From a virus, in IMG/VR virus record IMGVR_UViG_3300028563_000022, positions 1-64,000 of that record: DNA of 64,000 nt; one strand, 5' to 3'. A program made the position numbers and the translations under genes. How positions within the stretch are numbered: the stretch's first letter is position 1; each line of letters begins with the position of its first letter. Below, one piece after another: positions 42,901 through 50,589 of this stretch. The notes below the pieces were generated by a model. The model saw only the letters and a list, made by a program, of their open reading frames with translations. It made no database searches and was not told where the DNA came from.

Positions 42901-43126
42901 AAAGGTCATCATCCTCCAGAATTTGGTCCGCAAAGTCAGTGCCTTCTGGCGGGTCTGTGCGCAGGATGCGCTCGGCCCATTCAGGCACCCAGATTCTTGG
43001 CGTTCCGCCATCCACTTTCACGGCGCAGCACATGATCTCTGTAAAAGGGTGTTCGGCGTAAACCCACTCGCCACATTTCTTCAGATCGCAGGGGCTTCGG
43101 GTTTCGTAGTCCAGTGTTAAGCGCAT
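39980..43126 (-). CDS. Family A DNA polymerase with intein
   Basis: A 1048-aa precursor; removal of a 319-aa intein leaves about 729 aa. The N-terminus has a 3'-5' exonuclease motif (LTLDYETRSP). Polymerase motif A is LISADFSSIEARV, motif B is RQIGKTVELA/CGYQGG, and motif C is VIHVHDEAV. The intein sits exactly inside motif B, between A and C. ATG 43126 overlaps the methyltransferase stop and follows AAGGA; the frame extends to 43177. It would be the phage replicative polymerase. Confidence 0.92.
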   Translation of the reverse strand: MRLTLDYETRSPCDLKKCGEWVYAEHPFTEIMCCAVKVDGGTPRIWVPEWAERILRTDPPEGTDFADQILEDDDLFDLLRKADEIECHNAGFERAVWSWCATRKYGWPEPDPKKLRCSLAKCAYHALPRSLDQAAKALELPIQKDMAGNRLMMKMCKPRKPLKKERAELEAAGCLVKPDGMIEPPYGAPAYYLWHEKPEDIVRLCEYCLQDVETEHAVSQALPDLPASELKVWQLDQEINARGIQIDQASVNVFILEIGKYEEKLLAETKVLTSGAVDSPKKIDKSLKWLALMGVGLVDLTKNSVAEALMRGGLPEHARRFLEIRQQLGRASTAKYDALRRAASSDGRIRGTMRYHGAATGRFSGRIFQPQNLPRGLFSDIEHCVAAAHENGFDDWFTTLFEDTLGAASTCIRGMLIAKPGHDLISADFSSIEARVNAWIAGEESVLEAFWNKQDIYKIAAAQMFNKTAPEVTKAERQIGKTVELACIAEDEQVLTDAGLVPIQHVTINMKVWDGTAFVAHDGVISRGIRSVITYQGLTATEDHTVWASPGILGECQQVQLGFAASCGQHLLQSGAGGTPLRVGGDNIPGAQIPPRLGGSVCGCSLHRMWENGLDISRQFNSGDKQRLSSVLSTSEGSALAHKTDDLRKESMPEHQGPRLAELRRQGDSIQVPHSSASCTLDSGNLGAAQGDGTGSDRQQWPLRAGEPAVHYQKGESAQPTPIEDNYPRCRMGDDQQPLQSRENDQVSSGGVSEGGHHRFGVQSSSGQTEGLGEDTPPTRTARVYDILNAGQRNRFTVSDCLVHNCGYQGGVGAYAAMAKNYGIDLESLPEHIFPLTPYGVMEQATKTALNYVKKNPGVMSHDAATACDIIKQLWRQKRPYIVALWAGLEEACINAVREPGKVWGYRSIKYLSDGRFLRCKLPSGRCLHYYKPDVKEKETPWGQKKAVVTFWGLDSMTNKFMPHHLYGGLLCENCTQAASRDILTDALIRLEDHGYPPVIHVHDEAVSEVPIGFGSVEEYEAIMSEPPAWAVGCPIAAEGYRANRYKK
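40712..41668 (-). mobile_element. Intein in polymerase motif B
   Basis: The intein starts at Cys (codon 41668-41666; block A CIAEDEQVLTDAGLVPI), has block B GLTATEDHTVWA with the conserved Thr and His, and ends with block F ARVYDILNAGQRNRFTVSD and block G VHN followed by Cys +1 (codon 40711-40709). Splicing would restore ELACGYQGG. The 319-aa frame contains no in-frame endonuclease; between blocks B and F it is low-complexity, because that DNA encodes an HNH protein in another frame. Confidence 0.88.
40762..41586 (-). CDS. HNH homing endonuclease nested out of frame in the intein
   Basis: An open frame lying wholly inside the intein but in a different reading frame from the polymerase. From about 41421 it encodes a typical phage HNH protein: QVGRRYGWVEII, Cys-rich VRCTGCGKTGW ... 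KGCQACSQ, then MELDRIDNNGHYEPGNLRYITRRENQRNQR, the H-N-H core. The upstream part of the frame (residues 1-50) looks like a shadow of intein coding. The true start is unclear; GTG 41397 has AGGAG only 3 nt upstream. Its end overlaps splicing block F. Confidence 0.8.
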   Translation of the reverse strand: MEPRSLLMMVLFPGVFVPLLLTKVSQQQKTIPCGPVPASSGNVSKYSLDSPPPADNISFNQEQVGRRYGWVEIISPERRYHRGWAEVYVAVRCTGCGKTGWTFLGNLTRGISKGCQACSQPRRVPLWLTKRMTSAKSRCQNTKDQGWPNYGARGIQFKFPTVLQAALWIQETLGLHREMELDRIDNNGHYEPGNLRYITRRENQRNQRRSKITTPDAEWATTSSPYSLGRTTKYLLAGYPKEAIIGLAYKAVLDKRKGWERIRLRLAQLGYTIS

Positions 43127-44604
43127 TTCAGTTCCTTCATCCTTGCGAGCACCATGTTTATGCGGCGGCCAATCCAACGGACAACCGGAACCGCGAAACT
43201 GTTTCCTATTGCTTTGTATCGTGGTCCATCAGGACAGAGTTCAGCAGGTTTTCCGCGCCATGGAATAAGTGTGTGGTTGCGGGGCATCCCCTGCAAAAAC
43301 TCGCACTCGACTGGAGTTAATCTTCTCACTTGCATGGCGATGACACAGCAGGGCGCGGCGTCGCCGCGCCCTGTCTTCCCCGCCTCGGCCTTCAGCGCGT
43401 TCACGATCCCGGCCGGGCCTCCGCGGTCATTGCGGGCGAAGCGCGGCTCGAAGGTAATGGCGGGGGGATGCACTCCGGCGGCCAAGGGGTGGCAGGGGTC
43501 GCCAGGCTTTGGATTGCACCTATTCGTTGCACTGGTTATCTGCGTGGTGTCAAAAGCCACGGCCACGGAGTTCTTGCTGCCCATCGAGGGTGAGAGGTCT
43601 TCCGTGCTGGCGCATTGCGTACCGGACAGGTTGGCGGGAAAGGCCACCGGAACCAGAGGCGTGCCCCGGCCGGTTCCATCCTCAGAGGCATCGAAGCCTT
43701 CGCCGCGAAGGCTGTGCGTAACGCAGAAGGTTTCGCTCTCGAAGTCCAGCCTCCCATGCGGTCCCGCATGGGAGGTGCGCGCCGTGGCCACGTCAATGGG
43801 GCCGGAGCAGTTGTTGCCACCGAAAGCTACGACTTGGAGGCTGTCACAGGTATCTACATCTGTCCCATAGGGTCGGTCCCCTCCGGTGTTATTGCCGCCT
43901 GCTCTAACGCACGGTGCAGCATCTCCGGCAACTTCTTTCCCCGTTTCTCGGCTCGGCGCAGAATCCCGGCGCAGGCCTTCGGACTCAAAAAGAATCGGGG
44001 GTCTATTGGACCAGTCTCCAAAATCTGCGAGAGCGAACACGCGGCGGCGTCGTTGCGGAACTCCGAAGAACTGTGCGTCCATACAGCTCCACTCTGCGAA
44101 CCCGTCAGGGCCGATAGCAACTCCGGTGTTTTGCCACCCTTTTTCTGGAATGGGGATTCCGCAGCCAACCATTTCTCCAAGTACAGCCGCAAAGTCTGCA
44201 CCTTGTTTACTGGAGAAGAGGCCGGGGACGTTCTCGATGAGTAAGAACCGGAGGTCGCAATGCTTACGGGCAAACCGAACAATATCCATAGCCGTAAAGA
44301 ATAAACCACTGCGGGTTGGGGTATCTGTTTTAGCATCAACAAGTCCTCTTCTATTTCCGGCGACGGATAAGTCCTGGCAAGGAAAGCCGCCTACTATAAG
44401 ATCAACGTGGCCGAGCTGCTTTACCCTTTCCTCGGTGATCTTGGTGATGTCCCCGAGGTTTGGGATGTTCGGAAAGCGATGGGCCAATACCGCAGAGGGG
44501 AAGGGTTCTATCTCCGCGAAAGCCACGGCTTCCCACCCCAAAGGTGCCCAGGCCAACGTGGCGGCTTCTATGCCACTGAACAGGGACAAATACCGGAGGC
44601 CCAC
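43117..44604 (-). CDS. C5-cytosine DNA methyltransferase
   Basis: A 495-aa enzyme. Motif I is LSLFSGIEAATLAW, motif IV with catalytic Cys is GGFPCQDLS, motif VI ENV, motif VIII QRRRRVF, and the C-terminal motif X is AIGNSFAVPVVRWI. A long segment between motifs VIII and IX (about residues 215-420) is Gly/Thr-rich and probably forms an enlarged target-recognition region. No restriction enzyme is nearby, so it likely protects phage DNA from host restriction. It overlaps the polymerase by 10 nt. Confidence 0.92.
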   Translation of the reverse strand: MGLRYLSLFSGIEAATLAWAPLGWEAVAFAEIEPFPSAVLAHRFPNIPNLGDITKITEERVKQLGHVDLIVGGFPCQDLSVAGNRRGLVDAKTDTPTRSGLFFTAMDIVRFARKHCDLRFLLIENVPGLFSSKQGADFAAVLGEMVGCGIPIPEKGWQNTGVAIGPDGFAEWSCMDAQFFGVPQRRRRVFALADFGDWSNRPPILFESEGLRRDSAPSRETGKEVAGDAAPCVRAGGNNTGGDRPYGTDVDTCDSLQVVAFGGNNCSGPIDVATARTSHAGPHGRLDFESETFCVTHSLRGEGFDASEDGTGRGTPLVPVAFPANLSGTQCASTEDLSPSMGSKNSVAVAFDTTQITSATNRCNPKPGDPCHPLAAGVHPPAITFEPRFARNDRGGPAGIVNALKAEAGKTGRGDAAPCCVIAMQVRRLTPVECEFLQGMPRNHTLIPWRGKPAELCPDGPRYKAIGNSFAVPVVRWIGRRINMVLARMKELKCA

Positions 44605-44925
44605 CTACTGCACCGTTTCCTTCTTCTCACTCCCAAAAGAAACTGAACCAGCCATCAACGAATTGGCTATCCCAGCCAGCGCGTCACCATGGATGCGAAG
44701 CAGTTCCGCATTGCGCAGAACATTCCCAAGTTCCGTCTGGACGCGCTGCATCACCGTGACTTTATCCAGGTTGCCCAAGGCATAGAGTGCCATGACCACA
44801 TGGATTGGGAGCCAGGGTTCGACGCATACCAGCATATCCAGGGCCAGCTTCACTGTGATGCCCTTCTGGACGGATAGCTCATTCGCCAATGTGAGAGCTT
44901 CTAAAGCTGTATTTATGTTGCCCAT
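44605..44925 (-). CDS. Hypothetical helical protein
   Basis: A 106-aa all-helical protein (LALDMLVCVEPWLPIHVVMALYAL in the middle). Its start overlaps the upstream stop and it ends just before the methyltransferase ATG. No known family. Confidence 0.5.
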   Translation of the reverse strand: MGNINTALEALTLANELSVQKGITVKLALDMLVCVEPWLPIHVVMALYALGNLDKVTVMQRVQTELGNVLRNAELLRIHGDALAGIANSLMAGSVSFGSEKKETVQ

Positions 44926-45119
44926 CAGATAAGCTCCTTGTCTTCAGCCAGCCATTCCGGGATGGATACTTCTATTTCATCGCCTTCTTCTGCCGCGCCT
45001 ATCCAGTCGATTTGAGATTTTGGGAGCCAGTATTCGGTTCCCTCGAAGAGGGTTAGAATGGCCATGTCCGTTTCGCGGATGAACTCCATGTCGAATTTGT
45101 GTTTGGTGTGACCCGCCAT
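44925..45119 (-). CDS. Hypothetical small acidic protein
   Basis: A 64-aa protein with a compact beta-like pattern (MAILTLFEGTEYWLPKSQIDWI) and an acidic end (DEIEVSIPEWLAEDKELI). The ATG at 45119 starts 1 nt after the previous stop. Function unknown. Confidence 0.5.
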   Translation of the reverse strand: MAGHTKHKFDMEFIRETDMAILTLFEGTEYWLPKSQIDWIGAAEEGDEIEVSIPEWLAEDKELI

Positions 45120-45120
45120 A

Positions 45121-45249
45121 CTAGCCACCAAAGATCGCATGGTATGCAATCATGACGTTAGAAATGGCTGATGCAACCATCAAAAGGATAAGACCAACCA
45201 AGCCACCTATGACTGTGAAGAAAAGAATGTCCTCTCTGTTGACTCTCAC
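45121..45249 (-). CDS. Small membrane protein
   Basis: A protein of about 42 aa starting at GTG 45249 behind AAGGAGG, with a single strong transmembrane helix (FFTVIGGLVGLILLMVASAI). Function unknown. Confidence 0.5.
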   Translation of the reverse strand: MRVNREDILFFTVIGGLVGLILLMVASAISNVMIAYHAIFGG

Positions 45250-45318
45250 GCTAACCTCCTTGGTTTGAAGCAGTCCCGGAACAGACGCTCCGGGACCGTT
45301 CATCAAACAGAGGAGACT

Positions 45319-45675
45319 TTAAGCCGCGTTCTTCTCGTCGGCTGCCATCTTGAGTTTCAGATCGCGCTTCAGGCTGATGCTGACCTTGAGTCTGGCCGTG
45401 TACATGGCCGGGATGGTCAGCGCGGCGCCGGTCAGGGGGTTGTTGCCAGGGCGGGACTTGCGCGTGGTTAAGGTGAGCACACCGAGACCAAGGAGCATGA
45501 CGTTCTCGCCCTCCATCAGGGCCGAGTGGATTTCAGCGCCGATGGCTTCCATGACGTGGGTGACCGCCATGGCGGTCGGGAACATGGTTCCCTCAGACTT
45601 CAGGCGCGCCACCACGCGCTTCGCCAGCTCGGGCTTTATGACGGTGGGGGTGTTGCTGATGGGCATCTTATTCAT
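45319..45675 (-). CDS. HU/IHF-family DNA-binding protein
   Basis: A 118-aa protein with the HU signature GLGVLTLTTRKSRPGNNPLTGAAL followed by a beta-arm sequence. It would bend and compact phage DNA or assist replication and recombination, including possibly integrase action. An operator-like motif lies just upstream. Confidence 0.85.
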   Translation of the reverse strand: MNKMPISNTPTVIKPELAKRVVARLKSEGTMFPTAMAVTHVMEAIGAEIHSALMEGENVMLLGLGVLTLTTRKSRPGNNPLTGAALTIPAMYTARLKVSISLKRDLKLKMAADEKNAA

Positions 45676-45689
45676 CCTTATTTTGTTCT

Positions 45690-45701
45690 GTTAAACAAGA
45701 C
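45690..45701 (-). promoter_or_regulatory. Dispersed operator-like motif, site 6
   Basis: GTCTTGTTTAAC read leftward; embedded in TTTGT-N13-ACAAA symmetry. It lies 4 nt after the DUF2815 stop and 15 nt before the HU-like start. Confidence 0.6.
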
Positions 45702-45704
45702 AAA

Positions 45705-46433
45705 TTAGAAGTCTTCGGTGGACACGACGCCAGTGGCCGCGGCGGCGTTGGGGTCAATGGACCCATCGTTCCAGGCGCCGAAGGCTTCCTCGACCGGGCC
45801 AGCCGCGCCGCCGAAGCGGGTGCCATCGTCTTTGATGATCTGGAGGTGGTTCAGCCCGAAGGACACGCCAGGGCCGCCAGTCTTGTGCTCATAGGCGAAG
45901 GCGTTGATCTGGGCCCGGGCGATCAGGCCGCCATAGACCTTGCTCGGCTCGGTGATGTGGTTGCGCATGGCGTCCACGACACCGGGCTTGCGGTCGGCGT
46001 TGGCCCCGGCCTTGGCAAAGAAAACACCCTTGAACCCGTCCCAGGAGACGGTGTTGCCGTCACGGATGGGCCAGCCATCCTTGCCGTTCATGGACACATG
46101 GGTCAGCGGGTCAATGGCGCGCAGAATGCCGGGCCATTTGGTCTTGTCGTCGCCCCACTTTTCCTTGCAGGCGGTGACGGCCGCGCGGCGAAGCTGGATG
46201 GCCAGGGTCGGGTCCTTGGCGTAATCGGCCTTGATCTTCTCGAACATGGCCGGGTCCATTCCGCCGGGACAGGTGATCCCGCCATCCTCACCCTTGGGAT
46301 AGAAGGGGGCCTGGTCGATGAAGATCATCTGGATTGAGAAGGTTTCCTTGTCGGAACCCGCAACCGCCCTGGGCTTGAACACGGTGGGGAAGCTCAGACG
46401 GAAGAACGGGGTGACAATGGGTTCGGTAGACAT
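45705..46433 (-). CDS. DUF2815-family ssDNA-binding protein
   Basis: A 242-aa protein with the family start FFRLSFPTVFKPRAVAG ... FSIQMIF. DUF2815 proteins are thought to be phage single-stranded DNA-binding proteins related in fold to T7 gp2.5. The C-terminal tail ends in acidic and aromatic residues (VSTEDF), as expected for an SSB tail that recruits partners. It lies next to the DUF2800 protein, a usual pairing in phage replication clusters. Confidence 0.75.
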   Translation of the reverse strand: MSTEPIVTPFFRLSFPTVFKPRAVAGSDKETFSIQMIFIDQAPFYPKGEDGGITCPGGMDPAMFEKIKADYAKDPTLAIQLRRAAVTACKEKWGDDKTKWPGILRAIDPLTHVSMNGKDGWPIRDGNTVSWDGFKGVFFAKAGANADRKPGVVDAMRNHITEPSKVYGGLIARAQINAFAYEHKTGGPGVSFGLNHLQIIKDDGTRFGGAAGPVEEAFGAWNDGSIDPNAAAATGVVSTEDF

Positions 46434-46457
46434 TTCGTGTTTCTCCTGTTTTGTTTT

Positions 46458-46469
46458 GTTAAACCAGAC
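46458..46469 (-). promoter_or_regulatory. Dispersed operator-like motif, site 7
   Basis: GTCTGGTTTAAC read leftward, with outer TTTGT/ACAAA symmetry. It sits 10 nt after the DUF2800 stop and 25 nt before the DUF2815 start. Confidence 0.6.
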
Positions 46470-46478
46470 AAACTGGGG

Positions 46479-47780
46479 TTAGAAGTCATCCGCTGAAGCA
46501 ACGGCCAGTGGTGCGCCGGGTTCCACTTCGGTGAAATCTGCATCGAACACTTCACTCGCGGCCAAAGCGATAGCTGGCCTTGGGTCAGCCAAGGGAACCA
46601 TGGCGTGCTTGCCCTCGGGCCGCACGGTTAAGGTATTGAGAACCGCGCGCACGTCTTTCGCTGACTTTAAGTCCCGGCTCTTGCCGGAATCAGCGAGGGC
46701 CTTCAGCGCCTTCTCAGCTTGGGCGGGGGACTTGACCCTCACGTCCAGGGCCTCCTGCTTCAGGTGGTTCATCAGGATGCTCGTAGCGTGCTTCTCGTCC
46801 GCGTATTTGCGGTTGCCGGCGCGACCTTGCACCATCTTGAACTCGAAGCCATCTTCGCCGGGTATGAACTTCCCGGATTCCAGACCCTCCCGTCCAAACT
46901 CCCTGACGTTCTTAAACCAGGGCTCAACGATCTCAGCCAGGGTGAGCAGCCGGGAAACCTGCTCGGGGGTCATGGTTGTCAGGTCCGGGAGGACGTGTGT
47001 GGTCGCCACGGGCAAGAAGTCGTCATCAAAAGCGATCTCGGCGGCCTTCATAGTGGTCTTGCGAAGCTCAGGGCACATGGCAGAGGCAGGGCAGAACACA
47101 CACCAATCGCCAGCCTTACAAATAGCGTTGGGGTTCTCGGTGTCATAAGCAGCGGGTTTCAGGGTGTTCATGGCCCAGGCCATGAGGGCCGTCCGGGTGG
47201 TGGTCCAGCGGCGCACGCCGCCATCTTTGCGGCCACCACGAGGCTGGATAATCACGATCTCGACCTCTTCCAGGTCTTCGAGCCACGCCGCGCCCACGGC
47301 ATAGATCATGGCCTGGGTGTTTTCGTCGGCACCCACAACCACGCCGCGGCCGTGCTTGTAGTCGGACACGATCAGTTTATGGAAGGGAATGACAATCACA
47401 TCATCGGCGGTTCCCCCCAGCTCGGGGTGGATTTCAGGAAGCGTGAACTTGTGCTCCACCCGGTGTTCCGCTCCTGGGAACTCCTTGAGCGTATCCCGAA
47501 TGAAGTCCAGGCGGACCTGGACGGCCTCGGCCATTTCTTCGGTCACTTCAAATGAATTGCCTTCAACTTCAATGACATGGCCAAGATGATCCGAAGCGTC
47601 ATTTCCCTCCTTAAAGCACAGTTCCCCAAGGGTATGGGCTGCGGTTCCTTCCTGGGCGAAGACGGTTGACTTGTTGGCGAATTGGGCCGCGAGCGCCCGG
47701 GACCTGGGGCAATTGATCCACCGCTTCGACGCACTGGCTGAAAGCGGGTAATGGTCAGGGGTTGGGTTTGTTGTGGGCAT
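46479..47780 (-). CDS. DUF2800 protein, PD-(D/E)XK nuclease-like
   Basis: A 433-aa protein starting with the family pattern SASASKRWINCPRSRALAAQF ... AQEGTAAHTLGELCF. The central GGTADDVIV ... IVSDYKHGRG fits a PD-(D/E)XK catalytic core (Asp 140s, Asp/Lys), and a Cys cluster (CKAGDWCVFCPASAMC) resembles the Cas4/AddB iron-sulphur region. It probably works with the DUF2815 SSB in replication or recombination. ATG 47780 is preferred over 47792. Confidence 0.75.
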   Translation of the reverse strand: MPTTNPTPDHYPLSASASKRWINCPRSRALAAQFANKSTVFAQEGTAAHTLGELCFKEGNDASDHLGHVIEVEGNSFEVTEEMAEAVQVRLDFIRDTLKEFPGAEHRVEHKFTLPEIHPELGGTADDVIVIPFHKLIVSDYKHGRGVVVGADENTQAMIYAVGAAWLEDLEEVEIVIIQPRGGRKDGGVRRWTTTRTALMAWAMNTLKPAAYDTENPNAICKAGDWCVFCPASAMCPELRKTTMKAAEIAFDDDFLPVATTHVLPDLTTMTPEQVSRLLTLAEIVEPWFKNVREFGREGLESGKFIPGEDGFEFKMVQGRAGNRKYADEKHATSILMNHLKQEALDVRVKSPAQAEKALKALADSGKSRDLKSAKDVRAVLNTLTVRPEGKHAMVPLADPRPAIALAASEVFDADFTEVEPGAPLAVASADDF

Positions 47781-47782
47781 GG

Positions 47783-48073
47783 CTAGTAGCACCCCAGGGA
47801 GCAGTATCCGAGGGGGATAATGCGTTCCAGGTTTCCCTCTTCGTTTTCACAGAAACCCACGGGGGTATTCGGAAAGTATTTGGCACCGATGATGAGGTTT
47901 GCATCTTCGGGTTCGGCCCAGAGCATACAGCCCCGGGCGAGGCAGAGACAATCTGGGTCAGGACTACCCTCAGCGAAACATCGGTTAACGGTCACCCCAA
48001 CAGTGTTCGTCTCGCTGGTTGTCCGCGCCTGGGGACACCACTTCGTTTTGGCTTCTTCGGCGGTACAGAGCAT
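47783..48073 (-). CDS. Cys-rich small protein
   Basis: A 96-aa protein beginning MLCTAEEAKTKWCPQART with several further Cys (CLCLARGC, GYCSLGCY), likely metal-binding. Short proteins with this start are frequent in proteobacterial phage early operons; their function is unknown. ATG 48073 follows a GGGAGG-type site. Confidence 0.55.
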   Translation of the reverse strand: MLCTAEEAKTKWCPQARTTSETNTVGVTVNRCFAEGSPDPDCLCLARGCMLWAEPEDANLIIGAKYFPNTPVGFCENEEGNLERIIPLGYCSLGCY

Positions 48074-48075
48074 GG

Positions 48076-48279
48076 TTATTTCCTCCCATCGGGGGTGAGC
48101 AGCGCGATCAGCCCCACGAGGATCAGAAGCAGGATTACCAACCCCAATCCACCCCAGAAAGGCAGCGTAATCCACCACCAGGACCAATCAATCACGTTGC
48201 ACAGCTTAAGACCTACGAAGGCCACGCCGAGCAGGCTGAGTGTGCTGATCCCGGATTTGGTTTGGTTATTCTCTGCCAT
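48076..48279 (-). CDS. Small membrane protein
   Basis: A 67-aa protein with two hydrophobic stretches (about 12-30 and 36-60) and a short polar end (TPDGRK). It begins 2 nt after the upstream stop and is followed within 2 nt by the Cys-rich gene. Confidence 0.5.
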   Translation of the reverse strand: MAENNQTKSGISTLSLLGVAFVGLKLCNVIDWSWWWITLPFWGGLGLVILLLILVGLIALLTPDGRK

Positions 48280-48281
48280 GG

Positions 48282-49121
48282 CTACTGCACCCCACCTTCA
48301 CGAGCGATGTCATGGACCACAGCGATCCATAAACAAGGGTCCATCACCGGCAGCGTGACCTTGGCGATCTGCTCCGGGGTCATGCCGGGCTGAATTCCAC
48401 GCAAACGGATCAACTCCATGGCGCGGTCCTTGGTCAACACCCCATTGTTGACGCAGGAGGCCAGGTATGCGCGGGCCACCTCGATCTTGGGGGGCTTGTT
48501 CTCAGTGACGTTCTTGATGAGCTCCTCCGCATCATTCAAAGTGAGGGGCTTGCCGGTGGCCTGGGCCCGGATGAAAGCGGAAAGGGCTACAGTGATGCTG
48601 CATTGGTCCGGCTGCGTGATGACTTCTTCGGCCGGCGGGGTGGTGGCTGCGCTGTGCGCGGGGCCTTCTTCCTCTGTAGGCAACTCGGGAGTTCCCGCGA
48701 CGGGATTCGCAGCAGCGGCCAGTTCCAGAGCCTTCTCACACTGGCGAGTGGACCACTTGTCTGAGTTGGCCTTGAGCTGGGCCTCGATGTCACCCATATC
48801 CAGGCCGGAGGCTTCGACAGCAGCGATGGCCTTGTTCCGCAGCGCGGTCATCTCCTCTTTGGTGGGCCGGTTGCGCTTGGCATCTTCCGAGGTGGTGGCC
48901 TGGAGTTCAGGGCCGGATTCGCCAACGATCTTGACCTCGGCCACGCTGGAGCTGACAAGTTCCTGGGCATCGGGGTCAGAGTTGTGTGTGAGTGCTTCAC
49001 TGAAGTTCATGATTGTGCGATCCTGGATTTCAGCGGTCTTCTCCAGCGCACCAGCAATGCGCTCCAGGGCGTCCACCCCGCGAACGAAGCTGTTCACGAG
49101 CAAATCAATTTGTCCTAGCAT
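48282..49121 (-). CDS. Hypothetical early protein
   Basis: A 279-aa protein with helical ends and a Pro/Glu-rich middle (about 150-175). Residues 85-140 (EEMTALRNKAIAAVEASGLDMGDIEAQ) look like a small three-helix module. No family recognised. It sits between two operator-like motifs and upstream of the SSB/nuclease pair. Confidence 0.5.
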   Translation of the reverse strand: MLGQIDLLVNSFVRGVDALERIAGALEKTAEIQDRTIMNFSEALTHNSDPDAQELVSSSVAEVKIVGESGPELQATTSEDAKRNRPTKEEMTALRNKAIAAVEASGLDMGDIEAQLKANSDKWSTRQCEKALELAAAANPVAGTPELPTEEEGPAHSAATTPPAEEVITQPDQCSITVALSAFIRAQATGKPLTLNDAEELIKNVTENKPPKIEVARAYLASCVNNGVLTKDRAMELIRLRGIQPGMTPEQIAKVTLPVMDPCLWIAVVHDIAREGGVQ

Positions 49122-49141
49122 TTCGTGTCTCCTGTTGTTTC

Positions 49142-49153
49142 GTTAAACAAGAC
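49142..49153 (-). promoter_or_regulatory. Dispersed operator-like motif, site 8
   Basis: GTCTTGTTTAAC read leftward, 9 nt after the stop at 49162 and 21 nt before the start at 49121. Confidence 0.55.
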
Positions 49154-49161
49154 TTTTATGT

Positions 49162-49401
49162 TTACTGAGGCCGGCAGCGGTTTCGAACATGATTGACCAG
49201 AAGCCCTGACCGGATAACCCGGTATGTCGTCCGGCGCTTCAGACTGCGGCGCCCGAAGCCAAAGCCCGCAGCTTGGGCCTTATTGTACCCATGCGCACGG
49301 AGGAACCCATTGATGAAGTCCTTTTTCCGCTGGCTGGCAAGCCCTCGGTGTTCAGCTTCACGTTCTGCATACGTCATTTTGCTTTTCTTCTGTTTGGCCA
49401 C
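49162..49401 (-). CDS. Hypothetical basic protein
   Basis: A 79-aa very basic protein (GTG start) with AGFGFGRRSLKRRTTYRVIR near the C-terminus, suggesting nucleic-acid binding. AGAGG precedes the start. Confidence 0.45.
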   Translation of the reverse strand: MAKQKKSKMTYAEREAEHRGLASQRKKDFINGFLRAHGYNKAQAAGFGFGRRSLKRRTTYRVIRSGLLVNHVRNRCRPQ

Positions 49402-49406
49402 GGTTA

Positions 49407-49664
49407 TTACCTCTTTGGGGCCATGGTATCGAAGCCAGGTGTGTGGCTATTATCAAGCGCCACTCGTTCCTGGTATACTTGCACCATGCGTTGCTCATCA
49501 AACCAATTTGAATCACGCAGGGCACCGTCCGCACCGCATTCTGGGGCAATCAGAAGTTGATTGCAGCCGGAAATGTACTGGACAAACCCCGTGGCAATCC
49601 CAGTAAAGCCGGTAATTTTGTCCCGGAACTTGTACCCGAGCTTCTCTGCTCCCTTCGTTTCCAT
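49407..49664 (-). CDS. Conserved small phage protein
   Basis: An 85-aa protein with KLGYKFRDKITGFTGIATGFVQYISGCNQLLI, a pattern seen in many phage hypothetical proteins (a small beta barrel). ATG 49664 gives the usual start; the frame is open upstream. Function unknown. Confidence 0.55.
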   Translation of the reverse strand: METKGAEKLGYKFRDKITGFTGIATGFVQYISGCNQLLIAPECGADGALRDSNWFDEQRMVQVYQERVALDNSHTPGFDTMAPKR

Positions 49665-49690
49665 GATTCTTTTCTCCGTGTTATAATTTT

Positions 49691-49870
49691 CTATTCCTGG
49701 ACCCATTCAACAATGGATGACCGCCTCGTCTCGTCAAGTCCTTTCCAATTCTGGAGCACCATGCCCCGGATGCGGGCCATACACGGGTCACACGCCGCCG
49801 GGTCGGGCACAATGCAGAAGGGGTTCCTACCATTCGACGGCCGCAAGGGTGGGGCAATCGGGGATTCCAT
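49691..49870 (-). CDS. 59-aa Cys-containing protein
   Basis: A short ORF with CGGAG eight bases before the ATG. The product contains FCIVPDPAACDPCMARIRG, a three-Cys motif that may bind metal, followed by a helical end. It lies between an operator-like motif and the next gene and fills what would otherwise be a 270-bp gap. Confidence 0.55.
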   Translation of the reverse strand: MESPIAPPLRPSNGRNPFCIVPDPAACDPCMARIRGMVLQNWKGLDETRRSSIVEWVQE

Positions 49871-49905
49871 GGATGGCTCCGTGATTTATTGGTTTAATGA
49901 ATATG

Positions 49906-49917
49906 GTTAAACACGAC
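49906..49917 (-). promoter_or_regulatory. Dispersed operator-like motif, site 9
   Basis: GTCGTGTTTAAC read leftward, a one-base variant, 16 nt after the stop at 49933 and 36 nt before the start at 49870. Confidence 0.5.
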
Positions 49918-49932
49918 AAATGGTCAAGGGGT

Positions 49933-50559
49933 TTAGCACACCACAGCGCGGGCAGCATGGAAAGGCTTGGGGTTCTTGGCCTTCGTGACCGTGGCCTTCA
50001 ATTTCTGAACCTGCTCCTTCAGCTCCCTGTTCTCCTCCTCCAGAAGCAGCCGCACCTCGTGTTCCTTCTGGTACATCGCCTGCCAGTCGTTGACCTGCTT
50101 CGTGATGGGCGCGGTCGCCTTGGCGAAGCGGGTCAGAACAGAGTCAAGGATGGCCGCGGGCACGGGGGACTTGCGCTTGTCTTGGGCGGACTGGATGGCC
50201 GCAAACACCTTGGGCATCTTCTCTTCCCCACAGCGACGGAGCGCCCGGACCACGAAGCCGCTACCGAACTGCTCTGACTCCTCGGGGAAGAGAAAGAAGG
50301 CCTGGCGCAGGCTATTGTAGAAGGCGAAGGTCAGGTTGAAGCGATCCTTCAGATACGTCGAGAAATCAGAGCCCCTATGGCCCGGGCTCTCCTTGAAACG
50401 AGAGGTGCGCTCCAGATAGAAGAGGGCACTGATGAACTGGCGCTGTGCGCTGTTCGCGGCCAAGCGGCCAGCTTCCACCGCGGTTTCAATTGATTGGATG
50501 TCCGAGTCATTGTAAAGAGACTTTAACTCTGTGAGGCTCATTGTCTTCTTGGTATCCAT
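49933..50559 (-). CDS. Helical protein with C-terminal coiled coil
   Basis: A 208-aa protein immediately downstream of the main repeat array. The N-terminal 150 residues are helical with many aromatic residues (DFSTYLKDRFNLTFAFYNSLRQAFF), and 150-195 form a coiled coil with a basic end. I recognise no family. Because it shares the leftward transcript with the TIGR-Tas locus, a role in array processing or as a partner protein deserves a test. Confidence 0.5.
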   Translation of the reverse strand: MDTKKTMSLTELKSLYNDSDIQSIETAVEAGRLAANSAQRQFISALFYLERTSRFKESPGHRGSDFSTYLKDRFNLTFAFYNSLRQAFFLFPEESEQFGSGFVVRALRRCGEEKMPKVFAAIQSAQDKRKSPVPAAILDSVLTRFAKATAPITKQVNDWQAMYQKEHEVRLLLEEENRELKEQVQKLKATVTKAKNPKPFHAARAVVC

Positions 50560-50589
50560 TTTCTTGCTCCGGTTTGTTAAAGGGTTTTT